From Deltaproteobacteria bacterium (GTDB lineage Bacteria > Desulfobacterota > Syntrophobacteria > BM002), in contig JAJDNB010000225.1 of the NCBI GenBank assembly GCA_022340905.1, positions 1 through 41,997 on the forward strand: 41,997 nt of DNA, in the 5' to 3' direction. Below, piece by piece: positions 8,325-15,888 of this stretch. How positions within the stretch are numbered: position 1 is the first letter of the stretch; each line of letters starts with the position of its first letter. A program made the translations under genes and the position numbers. The notes beneath the pieces were generated by a model that was given only the letters and a program-made list of their open reading frames with translations, was not told where the DNA came from and ran no database searches.

Positions 8325-8524
8325 ATGATCATCTCCCTGCAAACAAACGTTCGAAAAATGCTATTGAAAAATAATCAGACTACTCTTTTTGTCAATACGG
8401 AGGCAAAGAGGGGCACTCAATAAACCACTAGAGTAAGCCTTGCGAGAACCACCCAGAGAAACATTCCGCACTCTTTGTAAACGGGAGAGCGGGGCGGTTT
8501 AGATCCTTTTCCCATATCTTCGAA

Positions 8525-8606
8525 TGTTGAGAAAATCCACCTACTAAGTTGCAAAGTGCTACTGAAATGGTGGTTTTTCGTATTGAAAAAGGTTCTATTA
8601 AAGTTA
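8525..8606 (+). repeat. 82-bp direct repeat, copy 1 (upstream of flavin oxidase)
   Basis: It aligns without gaps to 10359-10440, with 70 of 82 positions identical. The best-conserved parts are TGTTGAGAAAATCCAC at the left and TTTTCGTATTGAAAAAGGTT near the right. It ends 70 nt before the oxidase start codon. Copy 2 ends 98 nt before the tautomerase start, in the same orientation. The TTGAAA in the conserved right part could be a -35 element. Confidence 0.9.
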
Positions 8607-8646
8607 GGCTCTTGGAATTAGGTCTGCACAATGTCGTGCCGGATTA

Positions 8647-8663
8647 GAGTCTTCGTAAGACTC
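8647..8663 (+). promoter_or_regulatory. Perfect 7-bp hairpin just before the oxidase ribosome binding site
   Basis: GAGTCTT (8647-8653), loop CGT, AAGACTC (8657-8663). The AAAGGGG ribosome binding site begins 1 nt later. A stable stem abutting the binding site could influence translation or mRNA stability. There is no T-tract, so it is not a simple terminator. Confidence 0.5.
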
Positions 8664-8676
8664 AAAGGGGTATATC

Positions 8677-10059
8677 ATGCTTGATGCAACTACCATAGAG
8701 AAGTTCAAGGCGAGCCTTCGGGGCGAGCTTATCCAACCCAGCGATGAGGGCTACGATGACGCCCGTAAGGTCTGGAACGGTATGTTCGACCGAAAACCTG
8801 CAATTATCGTACGATGTGTGAGTACAAGCGACGTTGTCAGCGCCGTAAATTTCGCCCGGGACGAAAGTCTCCTAATCTCAGTAAAAGGCGGCGGGCACCA
8901 CGTGGCTGGCACTGCTGTGTGCAACGACGGCATGATGATCGACCTCTCGCACATGCGGCAGGTAACGGTGGATAAGCGAAATAAGACGGCCCGGGTGGAC
9001 GGGGGCGCTCTATTGAGTGACGTTGACCACGAGACCCAGCTTCACGGTCTGGCCGTATCAGCGGGTATCGTCTCTCACACGGGCGTAGGCGGGCTTGCCT
9101 TGGGCGGAGGGTTCGGTTGGATCAGCCGCAAGCACGGCCTTTCTGTCGACAATTTGATCTCGGCCGAGGTCGTCACGGCGGAGGGCAACTTGGTCACAGC
9201 CAGCGCTGAGGAGAATTCGGACCTTTTCTGGGGTCTACGTGGAGGCGGTGGCAACTTCGGAGTTGTCACATCATTCGAGTTTAAGTGTGCGGAGATAGGC
9301 ACCGAAGTCTATTCGGGCCTGATCATCAAGAAGTTCGAGGACGCCAAGAAGTACATGCAGTTCCACAGTGAATACCTCCGGAAACTACCAGACGAGATGA
9401 CGGTGTGGATGGTGGTGCGTCACGCTCCCCCGCTACCGTTCCTACCGAATGAGATGCATGGGAAGATGGTAGTGGTGGTCCCGTTCGTGTGGCTGGGTGG
9501 GCAACAGGATGGTGAGAAACTCCTTAAACCAATTCGCGAGATCACAGAGTCGCATGGTGAGGCCATTGGCATGAACTCGTGGGTGGGCTGGCAATCCGGT
9601 TTCGATGGGCTCGTGGCTCATGGCGCCCGGAATTACTGGAAGTCGCACCACCTCCAGGAGCTCTCCGAAGGTTGCATCGACAAGATCATTGAGTTCGCCG
9701 GGAAAATGCCGAGCGACGAGTGTGAAGTGTTCATCCCGCACATGGAAGGGGCTCCAAGTCGGGTGCTGGAAAACGAGACGGCCTTTGCGCACCGCAAAAC
9801 ACCATTCGTTCTGAACATTCACACCCGGTGGCGGAACGCTTCCGACGATGAGAGGTGCCTGGCTTGGGCGAGGGATTTCCACAGCTCAACCCAGGATTAC
9901 GCCAAGGGCGTCTATGTGAACTTTCTCAGCGATATGGGAGAGGAGCGAGCCAAGGAAGCTTACAAGCCCGAGGTCTGGAATCGCCTCGTAGAGCTAAAGA
10001 ACAAGTACGACCCGCAAAATATGTTCCGACTGAATCATAACATTCCACCGAGTGTTTGA
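8677..10059 (+). CDS. FAD-linked oxidase with berberine-bridge-enzyme (BBE) C-terminus
   Basis: A 460-aa protein started at ATG 8677, with AGGGG about 6 nt upstream. The N-terminal PCMH-type FAD-binding domain (about 35-210) includes ISVKGGGHHVAGTAVCNDG, where H74 is in the position that bonds FAD through 8-alpha-histidyl. It is followed by GVGGLALGGGFGWISRKHGL. The cysteine of bicovalent family members is not present in that loop, so a single linkage as in 6-hydroxy-D-nicotine oxidase is expected. The BBE segment is at the end (GVYVNFLSDMGEE...YDPQNMFRLNHNI). The family oxidises alcohols, sugars or amines with O2. The substrate is unknown. Its base composition is visibly more GC-rich than neighbouring spacers and it is flanked by the 82-bp direct repeats, which together hint at acquisition by transfer. 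Confidence 0.88.
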   Translation: MLDATTIEKFKASLRGELIQPSDEGYDDARKVWNGMFDRKPAIIVRCVSTSDVVSAVNFARDESLLISVKGGGHHVAGTAVCNDGMMIDLSHMRQVTVDKRNKTARVDGGALLSDVDHETQLHGLAVSAGIVSHTGVGGLALGGGFGWISRKHGLSVDNLISAEVVTAEGNLVTASAEENSDLFWGLRGGGGNFGVVTSFEFKCAEIGTEVYSGLIIKKFEDAKKYMQFHSEYLRKLPDEMTVWMVVRHAPPLPFLPNEMHGKMVVVVPFVWLGGQQDGEKLLKPIREITESHGEAIGMNSWVGWQSGFDGLVAHGARNYWKSHHLQELSEGCIDKIIEFAGKMPSDECEVFIPHMEGAPSRVLENETAFAHRKTPFVLNIHTRWRNASDDERCLAWARDFHSSTQDYAKGVYVNFLSDMGEERAKEAYKPEVWNRLVELKNKYDPQNMFRLNHNIPPSV

Positions 10060-10177
10060 GCTGGAGACGGTGAGCAGTCAACTCCTGCAGAGCCGCCCCC
10101 AGTGTAGATTACATACTTAGATCCCCACTTTTCCCCTTGAGACCGATCTACAATATCTAGGTTTAAGCTTAGAAAAT

Positions 10178-10203
10178 GCGGAGTCCGTGGCTCCGCTTTT
10201 TTT
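10178..10203 (+). terminator. Rho-independent terminator after the flavin oxidase
   Basis: GCGGAG (10178-10183), a 7-nt loop, CTCCGC (10191-10196), then seven T. It lies 119 nt past the oxidase stop and isolates that gene from the tautomerase. Confidence 0.85.
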
Positions 10204-10358
10204 CTTCTCAACATCTTGTGCCTAAGCAGATCCTAGGGGAGTGTGAATTAAGGGATGTTATGTTTAGTCCTAGCGAACCAATAGGAAACTTTATATAGCT
10301 CGATCAAATCGCTCAAACCCATCCATACTGCCCACTCAGTCTCCCCGGTTGTCCACCT

Positions 10359-10440
10359 GTTGAGAAAATCCACATACTAAGGTGAAAAATACCACTAAAA
10401 CGGTGGCTTTTCGTATTGAAAAAGGTTCTACTGGAGTTAA
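10359..10440 (+). repeat. 82-bp direct repeat, copy 2 (upstream of tautomerase)
   Basis: The same length and orientation as 8525-8606, with 12 mismatches and no gaps. A small CCAC...GTGG hairpin (about 10393-10407) sits in the middle; copy 1 keeps the pairing through a T-G wobble at one position. The position upstream of a second gene suggests a shared regulatory element or the footprint of a duplication. Confidence 0.9.
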
Positions 10441-10538
10441 CCTTTATGATGGCAGGATGCAACAATACCACGTATGTACCTATCTACATATTTGAGTCGG
10501 ACTCACCACTATAGGGAGAAATTGAAAGAGAGGTTTCC

Positions 10539-10766
10539 ATGCCATTCGTCGAAATAAAAGTGTTTGAGGATGAACTCTCCGAAGAACAGAAACATGAGAT
10601 GATTCAAAAGATCACCGAGGTAGTGGTCTCTTTTGCAGGTGAGAATCTCCGTCAGGCTACCTGGGTCGTAGTCCAGGAGGTGAAAAGTGGCCATTGGGGA
10701 GTGGGAGGAAAACCACTGACTCTTAATGACATCAGGGCGATACAGGCCGGCAAGCCAGGATCTTAA
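10539..10766 (+). CDS. 4-oxalocrotonate tautomerase family protein
   Basis: 75 aa; starts MPFVEIKVFED, so after Met removal the catalytic Pro-1 is N-terminal as the family requires. GAGAGG is 7 nt upstream. The length is close to the 60-75 aa of small tautomerases. These enzymes move a proton between keto and enol forms, using Pro-1 as base. The C-terminal part (WGVGGKPLTLNDIRAIQ) fits the YusQ/praC-like group. The substrate is not evident. It is followed on the same strand, 100 nt later, by the DUF1326 gene and may be cotranscribed with it. Confidence 0.85.
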   Translation: MPFVEIKVFEDELSEEQKHEMIQKITEVVVSFAGENLRQATWVVVQEVKSGHWGVGGKPLTLNDIRAIQAGKPGS

Positions 10767-10866
10767 TGGTGAGCAGACCTTTTGCGATGCCATCTTTTGA
10801 ATTTCCTCTTCGCTCGATGGGACTGGGAATTAGCACTCGTAAGTAAGGATAACAAGGAGGCTCAAA

Positions 10867-11469
10867 ATGGCGTATCGACTGGAAGGAAAGCTATTAGAGG
10901 TTTGTACTTGCAACGTACTCTGTCCCTGCTGGGTCGGAGCGGACCCGGATAACGGTACCTGTGATGGGACATTATCGTGGCATATTGAGAAAGGGGAGAT
11001 TCAGGGTGTAGATGTCTCGGGCCTTACCGTAGCCGTTCTTTGTCACATCCCTGGAAACATCCTAAAAGGTAACTGGCGCGCCGTTGTCTTTCTCGATGAC
11101 CAAGCCTCATCACAGCAGGAAGAAGCAATCCTGAACGTATTCACCGGCAAACTGGGCGGTCCCGTCGCAGATTTTGCCAGTCTCATTGGCGAAGTAGTTG
11201 GAGTGGAACGGGTACCTATCACCTTCGAGGTGGAAGAAGGCAAAGGGAGGTTGCGACTTGGGTCTGCCGTTGCAGCCGACTTGGAACCCTTCCAAGGTGC
11301 CACTGGGAAATCCACAACCCTTCACGATTCTATCTTCACCACAATTCCCGGCTCACCGGCTTATGTGGGAAAGGCGCCCGTTTACAAAGCGACAAGCCCA
11401 GCTCTCGGCCTCAACATTGACCTACAGAATCACAACGCAGTTCAGGGTTCTTTCCTGATCGAGGGTTAA
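10867..11469 (+). CDS. DUF1326 domain protein
   Basis: 200 aa, preceded by AAGGAGG. It matches DUF1326 by its N-terminal Cys-rich signature YRLEGKLLEVCTCNVLCPCW (C13, C15, C19, C21, then C32), ending in the family's NHNAVQGSFLIEG. There is no signal peptide or membrane segment, so it is probably cytosolic. The CxC-x3-CPC pattern suggests metal or redox chemistry, but the function of the family is not known to me. DUF1326 genes are commonly found beside DUF2182 genes, as here (37-nt gap), which supports a joint function. Confidence 0.87.
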   Translation: MAYRLEGKLLEVCTCNVLCPCWVGADPDNGTCDGTLSWHIEKGEIQGVDVSGLTVAVLCHIPGNILKGNWRAVVFLDDQASSQQEEAILNVFTGKLGGPVADFASLIGEVVGVERVPITFEVEEGKGRLRLGSAVAADLEPFQGATGKSTTLHDSIFTTIPGSPAYVGKAPVYKATSPALGLNIDLQNHNAVQGSFLIEG

Positions 11470-11506
11470 ACGCTCTTTCACTGATTTTTTGCGGAAGGAC
11501 TCTTAC

Positions 11507-12292
11507 GTGAGGACGGCGGCTGGTAACAGAACTTTTCTGGCGATTATGGGGGCATTGATTCTCCTGGCCTGGCTTACGCTTTGGGCCTGGGAACACTCCC
11601 CCTACAGTCGCTACCTTCAACACGGACTGTGGGGGCAGACTAGTCATGCAGGTCTGAGCATGCACTCCCATGGGTTTTCTGTCATTCTTTATCTCGTTGG
11701 CTGGACATTGATGACAGTTGCCATGATGCTTCCGAGTACCCTTCCTCTGATCGAAATTTTTCGCCGTTTGACGATCAGGAAAAAGAACCACCTGCAACTC
11801 GTGGTTCTGGTTATCGCTGGCTATATCATTGTTTGGGCCGGCTTCGGCATTGTGGCCCATCTAGGCGACTGGGGCTTATATCAACTAATTGGCCGGGTTC
11901 CCTGGATTCAGTCCAATGGCTGGGTGCTTGGCGCTGGCATTCTTGTGTTGGCGGGGTGCTTCCAGTTTTCCTCTTTGAAATACCGCTGTCTGGACAAATG
12001 TCGGGCACCATTGAGCTTCGTCATGCAGTACTGGCGAGGAAGACGCAATCAATTGCACTCTCTTATGCTCGGGATACATCATGGAATTTTCTGCGTGGGT
12101 TGCTGCTGGGCGTTGATGCTTTTGATGTTTGTTGTTGGTACCGGAAGCGTTGGATGGATGCTGGCCCTTGGAGCAATGATGGCCCTTGAAAAAAATATGC
12201 CCTGGGGTCGTAAAATGAGTGCTCCACTCGGCGGTGTTCTCATAGGTTGGGGATTGCTAGTTCTCGTAAGTCAGTCTTGGCTTTGGGCTTAA
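11507..12292 (+). CDS. DUF2182 predicted metal-binding integral membrane protein
   Basis: 261 aa from GTG 11507, chosen because GGAAGG (11493-11498) is 8 nt upstream. A TTG at 11489 would add 6 residues but has no site. About six to seven membrane segments are visible. The family signatures are TVAMMLPSTLPL, then LKYRCLDKCRAPLSF, then GIHHGIFCVGCCWALMLLMF. Conserved Cys, His and Met residues placed in or next to membrane helices underlie the predicted metal binding. Together with the DUF1326 protein it may form a metal transport or insertion module. That is inference from co-occurrence only. Confidence 0.85.
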   Translation: MRTAAGNRTFLAIMGALILLAWLTLWAWEHSPYSRYLQHGLWGQTSHAGLSMHSHGFSVILYLVGWTLMTVAMMLPSTLPLIEIFRRLTIRKKNHLQLVVLVIAGYIIVWAGFGIVAHLGDWGLYQLIGRVPWIQSNGWVLGAGILVLAGCFQFSSLKYRCLDKCRAPLSFVMQYWRGRRNQLHSLMLGIHHGIFCVGCCWALMLLMFVVGTGSVGWMLALGAMMALEKNMPWGRKMSAPLGGVLIGWGLLVLVSQSWLWA

Positions 12293-12312
12293 TAGAAAAT
12301 CGAAATGAATGA

Positions 12313-12332
12313 CCCTGCAGCAAGCTGCAGGG
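12313..12332. terminator. Hairpin between convergent DUF2182 and PPOX genes
   Basis: CCCTGCAG (12313-12320), loop CAAG, CTGCAGGG (12325-12332), a perfect 8-bp stem with a tetraloop. There is no T-tract on either strand, so termination is suggested mainly by its position between convergent stops. Confidence 0.5.
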
Positions 12333-12370
12333 GATCGCACCTAATTCGAACAGTTTGAACGGTGAGTTCA

Positions 12371-12862
12371 TTACTTGACGTGAAGCTCCATGACGTTTTG
12401 GAATCTCCTCACCAGGTAGTAGGTTTGCACCTCCACCCGCAAAAGAGCACAGGTGGGGGAACGGACAAATTCTTCCAACATGGGATGCTTGGTCAGGTAA
12501 ATGGCAAGAACCTCATCTCTCTTGGAATCCACCACCTCTTTTGCTCTGCCGGTTGCGGTAACAGCTGCAGCTTGAGAAAAGTCAGAGTCCTGATTCGAGC
12601 GATTGTCGATCAACACAGTTACTCTGGCATCGGCCTCGATGTTGGCATACTTGCGAGTGGCGCGAGCTGTGGCAAAGTACAAGCTTTTTAGGTCGTCGCT
12701 GGCGGCAAAGGCTATGAGGTTGGCATAAGGCTGGCCCTTGTTTTGGGTGCCCAAAACTGCGAATTTTTGCGATACAAACAATTCTCTTATCAGCTGTTCC
12801 AGCTCCGATTCCTCACTCAAAAGAGTCTTTCTCTTGGAACCTGAACCAGTGATCTCATCCAC
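12371..12862 (-). CDS. Pyridoxamine 5'-phosphate oxidase-like (PPOX-fold) flavin/heme-binding protein
   Basis: 163 aa from GTG 12862, with GGAGG 6 nt upstream. The split-barrel pattern is LFVSQKFAVLGTQNKGQPYA, then LKSLYFATARATRKYANIE, VTVLIDNRSN and AVTATGRAKEV. This places it in the broad PPOX/FMN-binding family, which includes F420- and heme-handling members. It is not the true PdxH: it is short and lacks the PdxH C-terminal domain. It starts 12 nt after the uvsE stop and is likely in one transcript with it. The function is unassigned. Confidence 0.78.
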   Translation of the reverse strand: MDEITGSGSKRKTLLSEESELEQLIRELFVSQKFAVLGTQNKGQPYANLIAFAASDDLKSLYFATARATRKYANIEADARVTVLIDNRSNQDSDFSQAAAVTATGRAKEVVDSKRDEVLAIYLTKHPMLEEFVRSPTCALLRVEVQTYYLVRRFQNVMELHVK

Positions 12863-12874
12863 CTCTCACCTCCA

Positions 12875-13762
12875 CTAGATCCAACGTTTTTCCTTCAAAA
12901 TCTTGAGTCCCTTAAGAGCGCTCGTTTCCTTATCCTTTATCTCCAGCATCAAATCAAAGTCCAATCCTCTGGTCTCTTGGAGAAACTTTTTGAAGCTTGC
13001 TGTGTTCAGCGTCTTTGCGTGCGATCCCGACCGTTGGCCTCTCTGCTGACTACTATAGTCTACCATGGGAATGCCATCTGATTCTTGCCAGGTACTGGCA
13101 GAAAGTTCCAAGCCTTGTCGCAATGTTTCACCGTTGTGGAGGCATTGGTGATGAAAGGCGTCAAAAAGTATGGGAATTCCAATTTTTTGATATACCGACA
13201 AACAATCCTCCAAACTATACGATCTGTCGTCGTTCTCGATCACCAACCTTCTTTTGAGCGACGTGCTCAAAGCGTTGTATCTGGCAATAAACCTATCGAT
13301 GGCGGAGCTTTTGTCGCCATATACTCCGCCCAGATGAATCTGAATTTTTGCCGTTCCATCGAGTTCCATTTCATCCAACACAGTGCAATGGTATTCCAGC
13401 TCTCTGATGCTTGCCTCAACAACATCGTCTTTGAGCGCATTGATGATTACAAATTGATCAGGATGCATGGAGATCCTTATGTTGTGCTCTTTTATGAACG
13501 CGCCGACTTTTCTGAAGTGTCCACTGAAATGACCGGCCCAGTCATAGGTGCAAACGGGATGTGAGGCGAACGGGACCAGGTCGGAACTTATTCGAAAAAA
13601 GAAGAAACCATTCTGAACATTGTACCGCAAGATCTTGAGCAGACAATCCAAATTGTTTTCCACCTTCTCGACTAGGCGTTCTTCTGTGTAGGAGGCGAGT
13701 CTGAAGGTGGAATTGCTTGTGCAACCAATTCCTCGATTTATGCAGGGATATCCGATTCTCAT
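12875..13762 (-). CDS. uvsE: UV DNA damage endonuclease UvsE
   Basis: 295 aa from the second ATG (13762), which is 6 nt from GAGG; the first ATG at 13765 is only 3 nt away. It begins MRIGYPCINRGIGCTSNSTFRLAS, the UVDE N-terminal signature. Metal-binding positions of the TIM barrel are visible in ISMHPDQFVIINA, YHCTVLDEMEL, IQIHLGGVYGDK, LVIENDDRSYS and FDAFHHQCLHN, then DYSSQQ and LMLEIKDKE. The enzyme nicks DNA 5' of UV photoproducts and some other lesions, an excision route independent of UvrABC. It is the first gene of a minus-strand pair with the PPOX gene. Confidence 0.95.
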   Translation of the reverse strand: MRIGYPCINRGIGCTSNSTFRLASYTEERLVEKVENNLDCLLKILRYNVQNGFFFFRISSDLVPFASHPVCTYDWAGHFSGHFRKVGAFIKEHNIRISMHPDQFVIINALKDDVVEASIRELEYHCTVLDEMELDGTAKIQIHLGGVYGDKSSAIDRFIARYNALSTSLKRRLVIENDDRSYSLEDCLSVYQKIGIPILFDAFHHQCLHNGETLRQGLELSASTWQESDGIPMVDYSSQQRGQRSGSHAKTLNTASFKKFLQETRGLDFDLMLEIKDKETSALKGLKILKEKRWI

Positions 13763-13930
13763 CATAATCCTCAGTGAGTTAGCTTTTGATAACTAACTCA
13801 GAGAATATAGTGCTGAAATGGTCAACTTACAATGGCCCATTGAGGTAAAGTTCGCTGGATCAGTAAAAATTTGATTGACCCATGGGGAGGGGAATGTAAT
13901 AATTTTCTGTAGCAAAAAAATCAGCCAGCC

Positions 13931-13959
13931 TTGACTGGCGAAAAGCGAGTACTTAGCAT
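13931..13959 (+). promoter_or_regulatory. Sigma-70-like promoter for the 53-aa orphan gene
   Basis: TTGACT at 13931-13936, a 17-nt spacer, TAGCAT at 13954-13959. This puts the start of transcription near 13966, about 75 nt before the ATG at 14042. The -35 box overlaps a small GCCAG...CTGGC dyad (about 13924-13938), a possible operator. Confidence 0.5.
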
Positions 13960-14041
13960 TACTCACAATAATCAAAATGTTGCATTCGCAATATTTTTCC
14001 ACTACTAACAAACAAACCAAAATGGAAGGAGGGGAGTAGCT

Positions 14042-14203
14042 ATGGCAGAGCCAACAAAAAGTTCACTTGTTTATGTTTACGACAAGGAAGGGAATGCTTA
14101 CATCTGTGACATGGATGATTTGCGAGATGCCTCAACCGTAAGCGATGAGGAGAAAGCTTCCTGTACCGATCTGGATCGGGGCGGGTTTAGCAGAAACGAA
14201 TAA
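14042..14203 (+). CDS. Small acidic hypothetical protein (53 aa)
   Basis: The start is ATG 14042 after GGAGGGGAG, an unusually strong ribosome binding site, with a strong terminator 31 nt after the TAA. These signals make a real gene likely despite its size. The product is soluble and acidic, beginning MAEPTKSSLVYVYDKEGNA, with two Cys (positions 22 and 41) and a run of Asp/Glu in the middle. I recognise no family. A similar stand-alone, well-expressed mini-gene style is seen at 28576 and 29124. It is separated from uvsE by 276 nt and from the transporter by 242 nt. Confidence 0.72.
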   Translation: MAEPTKSSLVYVYDKEGNAYICDMDDLRDASTVSDEEKASCTDLDRGGFSRNE

Positions 14204-14234
14204 GTTTTTAAAAATTCTCCCTTTAACAAAATTA

Positions 14235-14262
14235 GGCGAGTGATAGCTCACTCGCCTTTTTT
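14235..14262 (+). terminator. Strong Rho-independent terminator after the 53-aa gene
   Basis: GGCGAGTGA (14235-14243), loop TAGC, TCACTCGCC (14248-14256), then six T. A perfect 9-bp GC-rich stem. Confidence 0.92.
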
Positions 14263-14330
14263 GTCGCCAACCTCTAGGCAAGGATTTCCGCTCATAGAGA
14301 TTTTTTTGCCAACCAAATACCTTAACGGAC

Positions 14331-14359
14331 TTTCCTTGACACGTCATTTCCTTGACATG
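14331..14359 (+). promoter_or_regulatory. Tandem TTTCCTTGACAYG boxes upstream of the lipid cluster
   Basis: TTTCCTTGACACG at 14331-14343 and TTTCCTTGACATG at 14347-14359, spaced 16 nt apart, about 90-115 nt before the transporter start. Each holds a consensus TTGACA. The second could pair with TATCAG at 14374-14379 (16-nt spacer). They may be two -35 elements or paired binding sites for a regulator of the lipid cluster. Confidence 0.4.
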
Positions 14360-14445
14360 AATCTTCCAGTGATTATCAGACCGTAGCGAAAATTTAATCG
14401 CCGGCAGGACGAGCAAAACAAAAGATAGGAAATTTTGACAAGAAG

Positions 14446-15849
14446 ATGAAAATTAAACAATCAGATAGGGTTCCCATAGCCAAGAAACTGGCCTATGCGG
14501 CTCCGGCATTTGCCCTAGCGATTGTGGGAATACCCGTTTACGTTTACATCCCCAAGTTTTACACTGACGTGGTGGGGGTAAACATCGCCATGCTGGGTTA
14601 TTTGCTCCTAGCGGTGCGACTTTTCGACGCTGTGACCGACCCGGCAATAGGCTTTCTTTCCGACAGGACACAGACTCGCTTCGGCAGGCGCAGACCTTAC
14701 ATTGCCGCTGGGGTAATTTTTCTCTCACTGTCAATGTATTTTCTCTTCAATCCACCTGAAGCCTCTCCAGACTCCGAGACTATCTGGTTCGGGGTGACCA
14801 TTTTCTGTTTGTTTCTTTTCTGGACAGCGATTGTGGTTCCTTACGAGTCTCTGGGGCCTGAGATCACCTTTGATTATGACGAAAGAACTACCCTGCTGGG
14901 CATGAGAGATGGAGCCCTGATTGCAGGCACTCTGGCGGCGGCAAGTTCACCGGCGGCAGTGGCCTGGGGCTTTGGCCTGCCGCCAACCGATGAAGGTGAG
15001 CGGGCCAAATTTTTCTGGATTGCTGTTCTCTATGCCCCTCTGTTGCTAGCCTTCTGTTGGTGGTGTGTGTTGGCGATCCGCGAAAGGCCACAACTTTTCC
15101 GAGGAGAGAAGCAAAGGCTGCTGCAAGGGCTGAAAGAAGTGTCACAAAACAAGCCCTTTGTAATTCTGCTGATTTCTTACATCGTAGCCGCCTTTGGCAG
15201 TAATCTACCTGCTACTTTGATTCTCTACTATGTGGAATATGTTCTCCAGTCCAAGTACGCTGATCTTTTCCTGCTCATTTACTTCGTTACCGGCGTCCTT
15301 TTTCTGCCTGCCTGGATTTATATGGCACGGAAGCTAGAGAAAAAGGTTACCTGGCTTACTGCCATGGCAATAAACACCGGCGCTTTTTTAGGGGTTTTTT
15401 TTCTCGGGCCTGGGGACGGACACATCTATGGAGTCCTGTGTTTTCTCTCGGGAATCGGCTTCGGTGCAACCCTCGCCATACCCTCTGCCATGCAGGCTGA
15501 TGTTATCGACTATGATGAGCTTCTCTCAGGCCAGAGACGAGAGGGCCAATACATTGGCATATGGTCTATAACCAAAAAGCTTGCCGCTGCACTGGGAGTT
15601 GGCTTGGCGCTATCCATTTTGGGTGGAGTCGGTTATGAGCCCAACGTTGAGCAGTCAGAAAAGGTGCAATTAACTCTCAGAATCCTCTATGCATTGGTGC
15701 CCTCTCTGTGCAACATTGCTGCTTTTGTCATCGCCCTGGCATATCCTGTTAGCCGCAAGATTCATAAGGATATCCTGGCGGCCATCCAGGAGCGGCGCAG
15801 TGGAAATACGGTTACAGATCCTCTCCGTCCAAACCAGACACTCGGATAA
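14446..15849 (+). CDS. GPH-family (MelB-like) MFS transporter
   Basis: 467 aa with about twelve membrane segments. The GPH signature is near the N-terminus (MLGYLLLAVRLFDAVTDPAI, then GFLSDRTQTRFGRRRPYI), with the Asp residues that bind the coupling cation. The second half keeps ADVIDYDELLSGQRREGQYI. Members such as MelB carry sugars with Na+ or H+, but homologues inside CFA/DUF1365-type lipid clusters are common and probably do not carry sugar; LPS or lipid movement is a reasonable guess. It is first in a plus-strand run with DUF1295 (39-nt gap) and the coclaurine-type methyltransferase. Confidence 0.88.
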   Translation: MKIKQSDRVPIAKKLAYAAPAFALAIVGIPVYVYIPKFYTDVVGVNIAMLGYLLLAVRLFDAVTDPAIGFLSDRTQTRFGRRRPYIAAGVIFLSLSMYFLFNPPEASPDSETIWFGVTIFCLFLFWTAIVVPYESLGPEITFDYDERTTLLGMRDGALIAGTLAAASSPAAVAWGFGLPPTDEGERAKFFWIAVLYAPLLLAFCWWCVLAIRERPQLFRGEKQRLLQGLKEVSQNKPFVILLISYIVAAFGSNLPATLILYYVEYVLQSKYADLFLLIYFVTGVLFLPAWIYMARKLEKKVTWLTAMAINTGAFLGVFFLGPGDGHIYGVLCFLSGIGFGATLAIPSAMQADVIDYDELLSGQRREGQYIGIWSITKKLAAALGVGLALSILGGVGYEPNVEQSEKVQLTLRILYALVPSLCNIAAFVIALAYPVSRKIHKDILAAIQERRSGNTVTDPLRPNQTLG

Positions 15850-15888
15850 TGGATGGGGGGGGTGGAGCTTTAGCGAGAGGAGAAATGA

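Larger units (their letters stand above)
8325..8676. other. Intergenic region between divergent bcp and flavin oxidase genes
   Basis: Contains copy 1 of the 82-bp direct repeat (8525-8606), then a tight hairpin (8647-8663) just before the oxidase ribosome binding site. No convincing gene lies here. The bcp promoter should be in the left part. Confidence 0.6.
10060..10538. other. 479-nt spacer with terminator and second direct-repeat copy
   Basis: Contains the strong terminator at 10178-10203, about 150 nt of AT-rich sequence with no frame I would call, and copy 2 of the 82-bp repeat at 10359-10440. The tautomerase promoter is expected between about 10410 and 10500. Confidence 0.6.

Noticed and set aside
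11043-11860. Antisense frames within the DUF1326 and DUF2182 genes
   Set aside because: No binding sites, no domain signatures, and the plus-strand genes are well supported.
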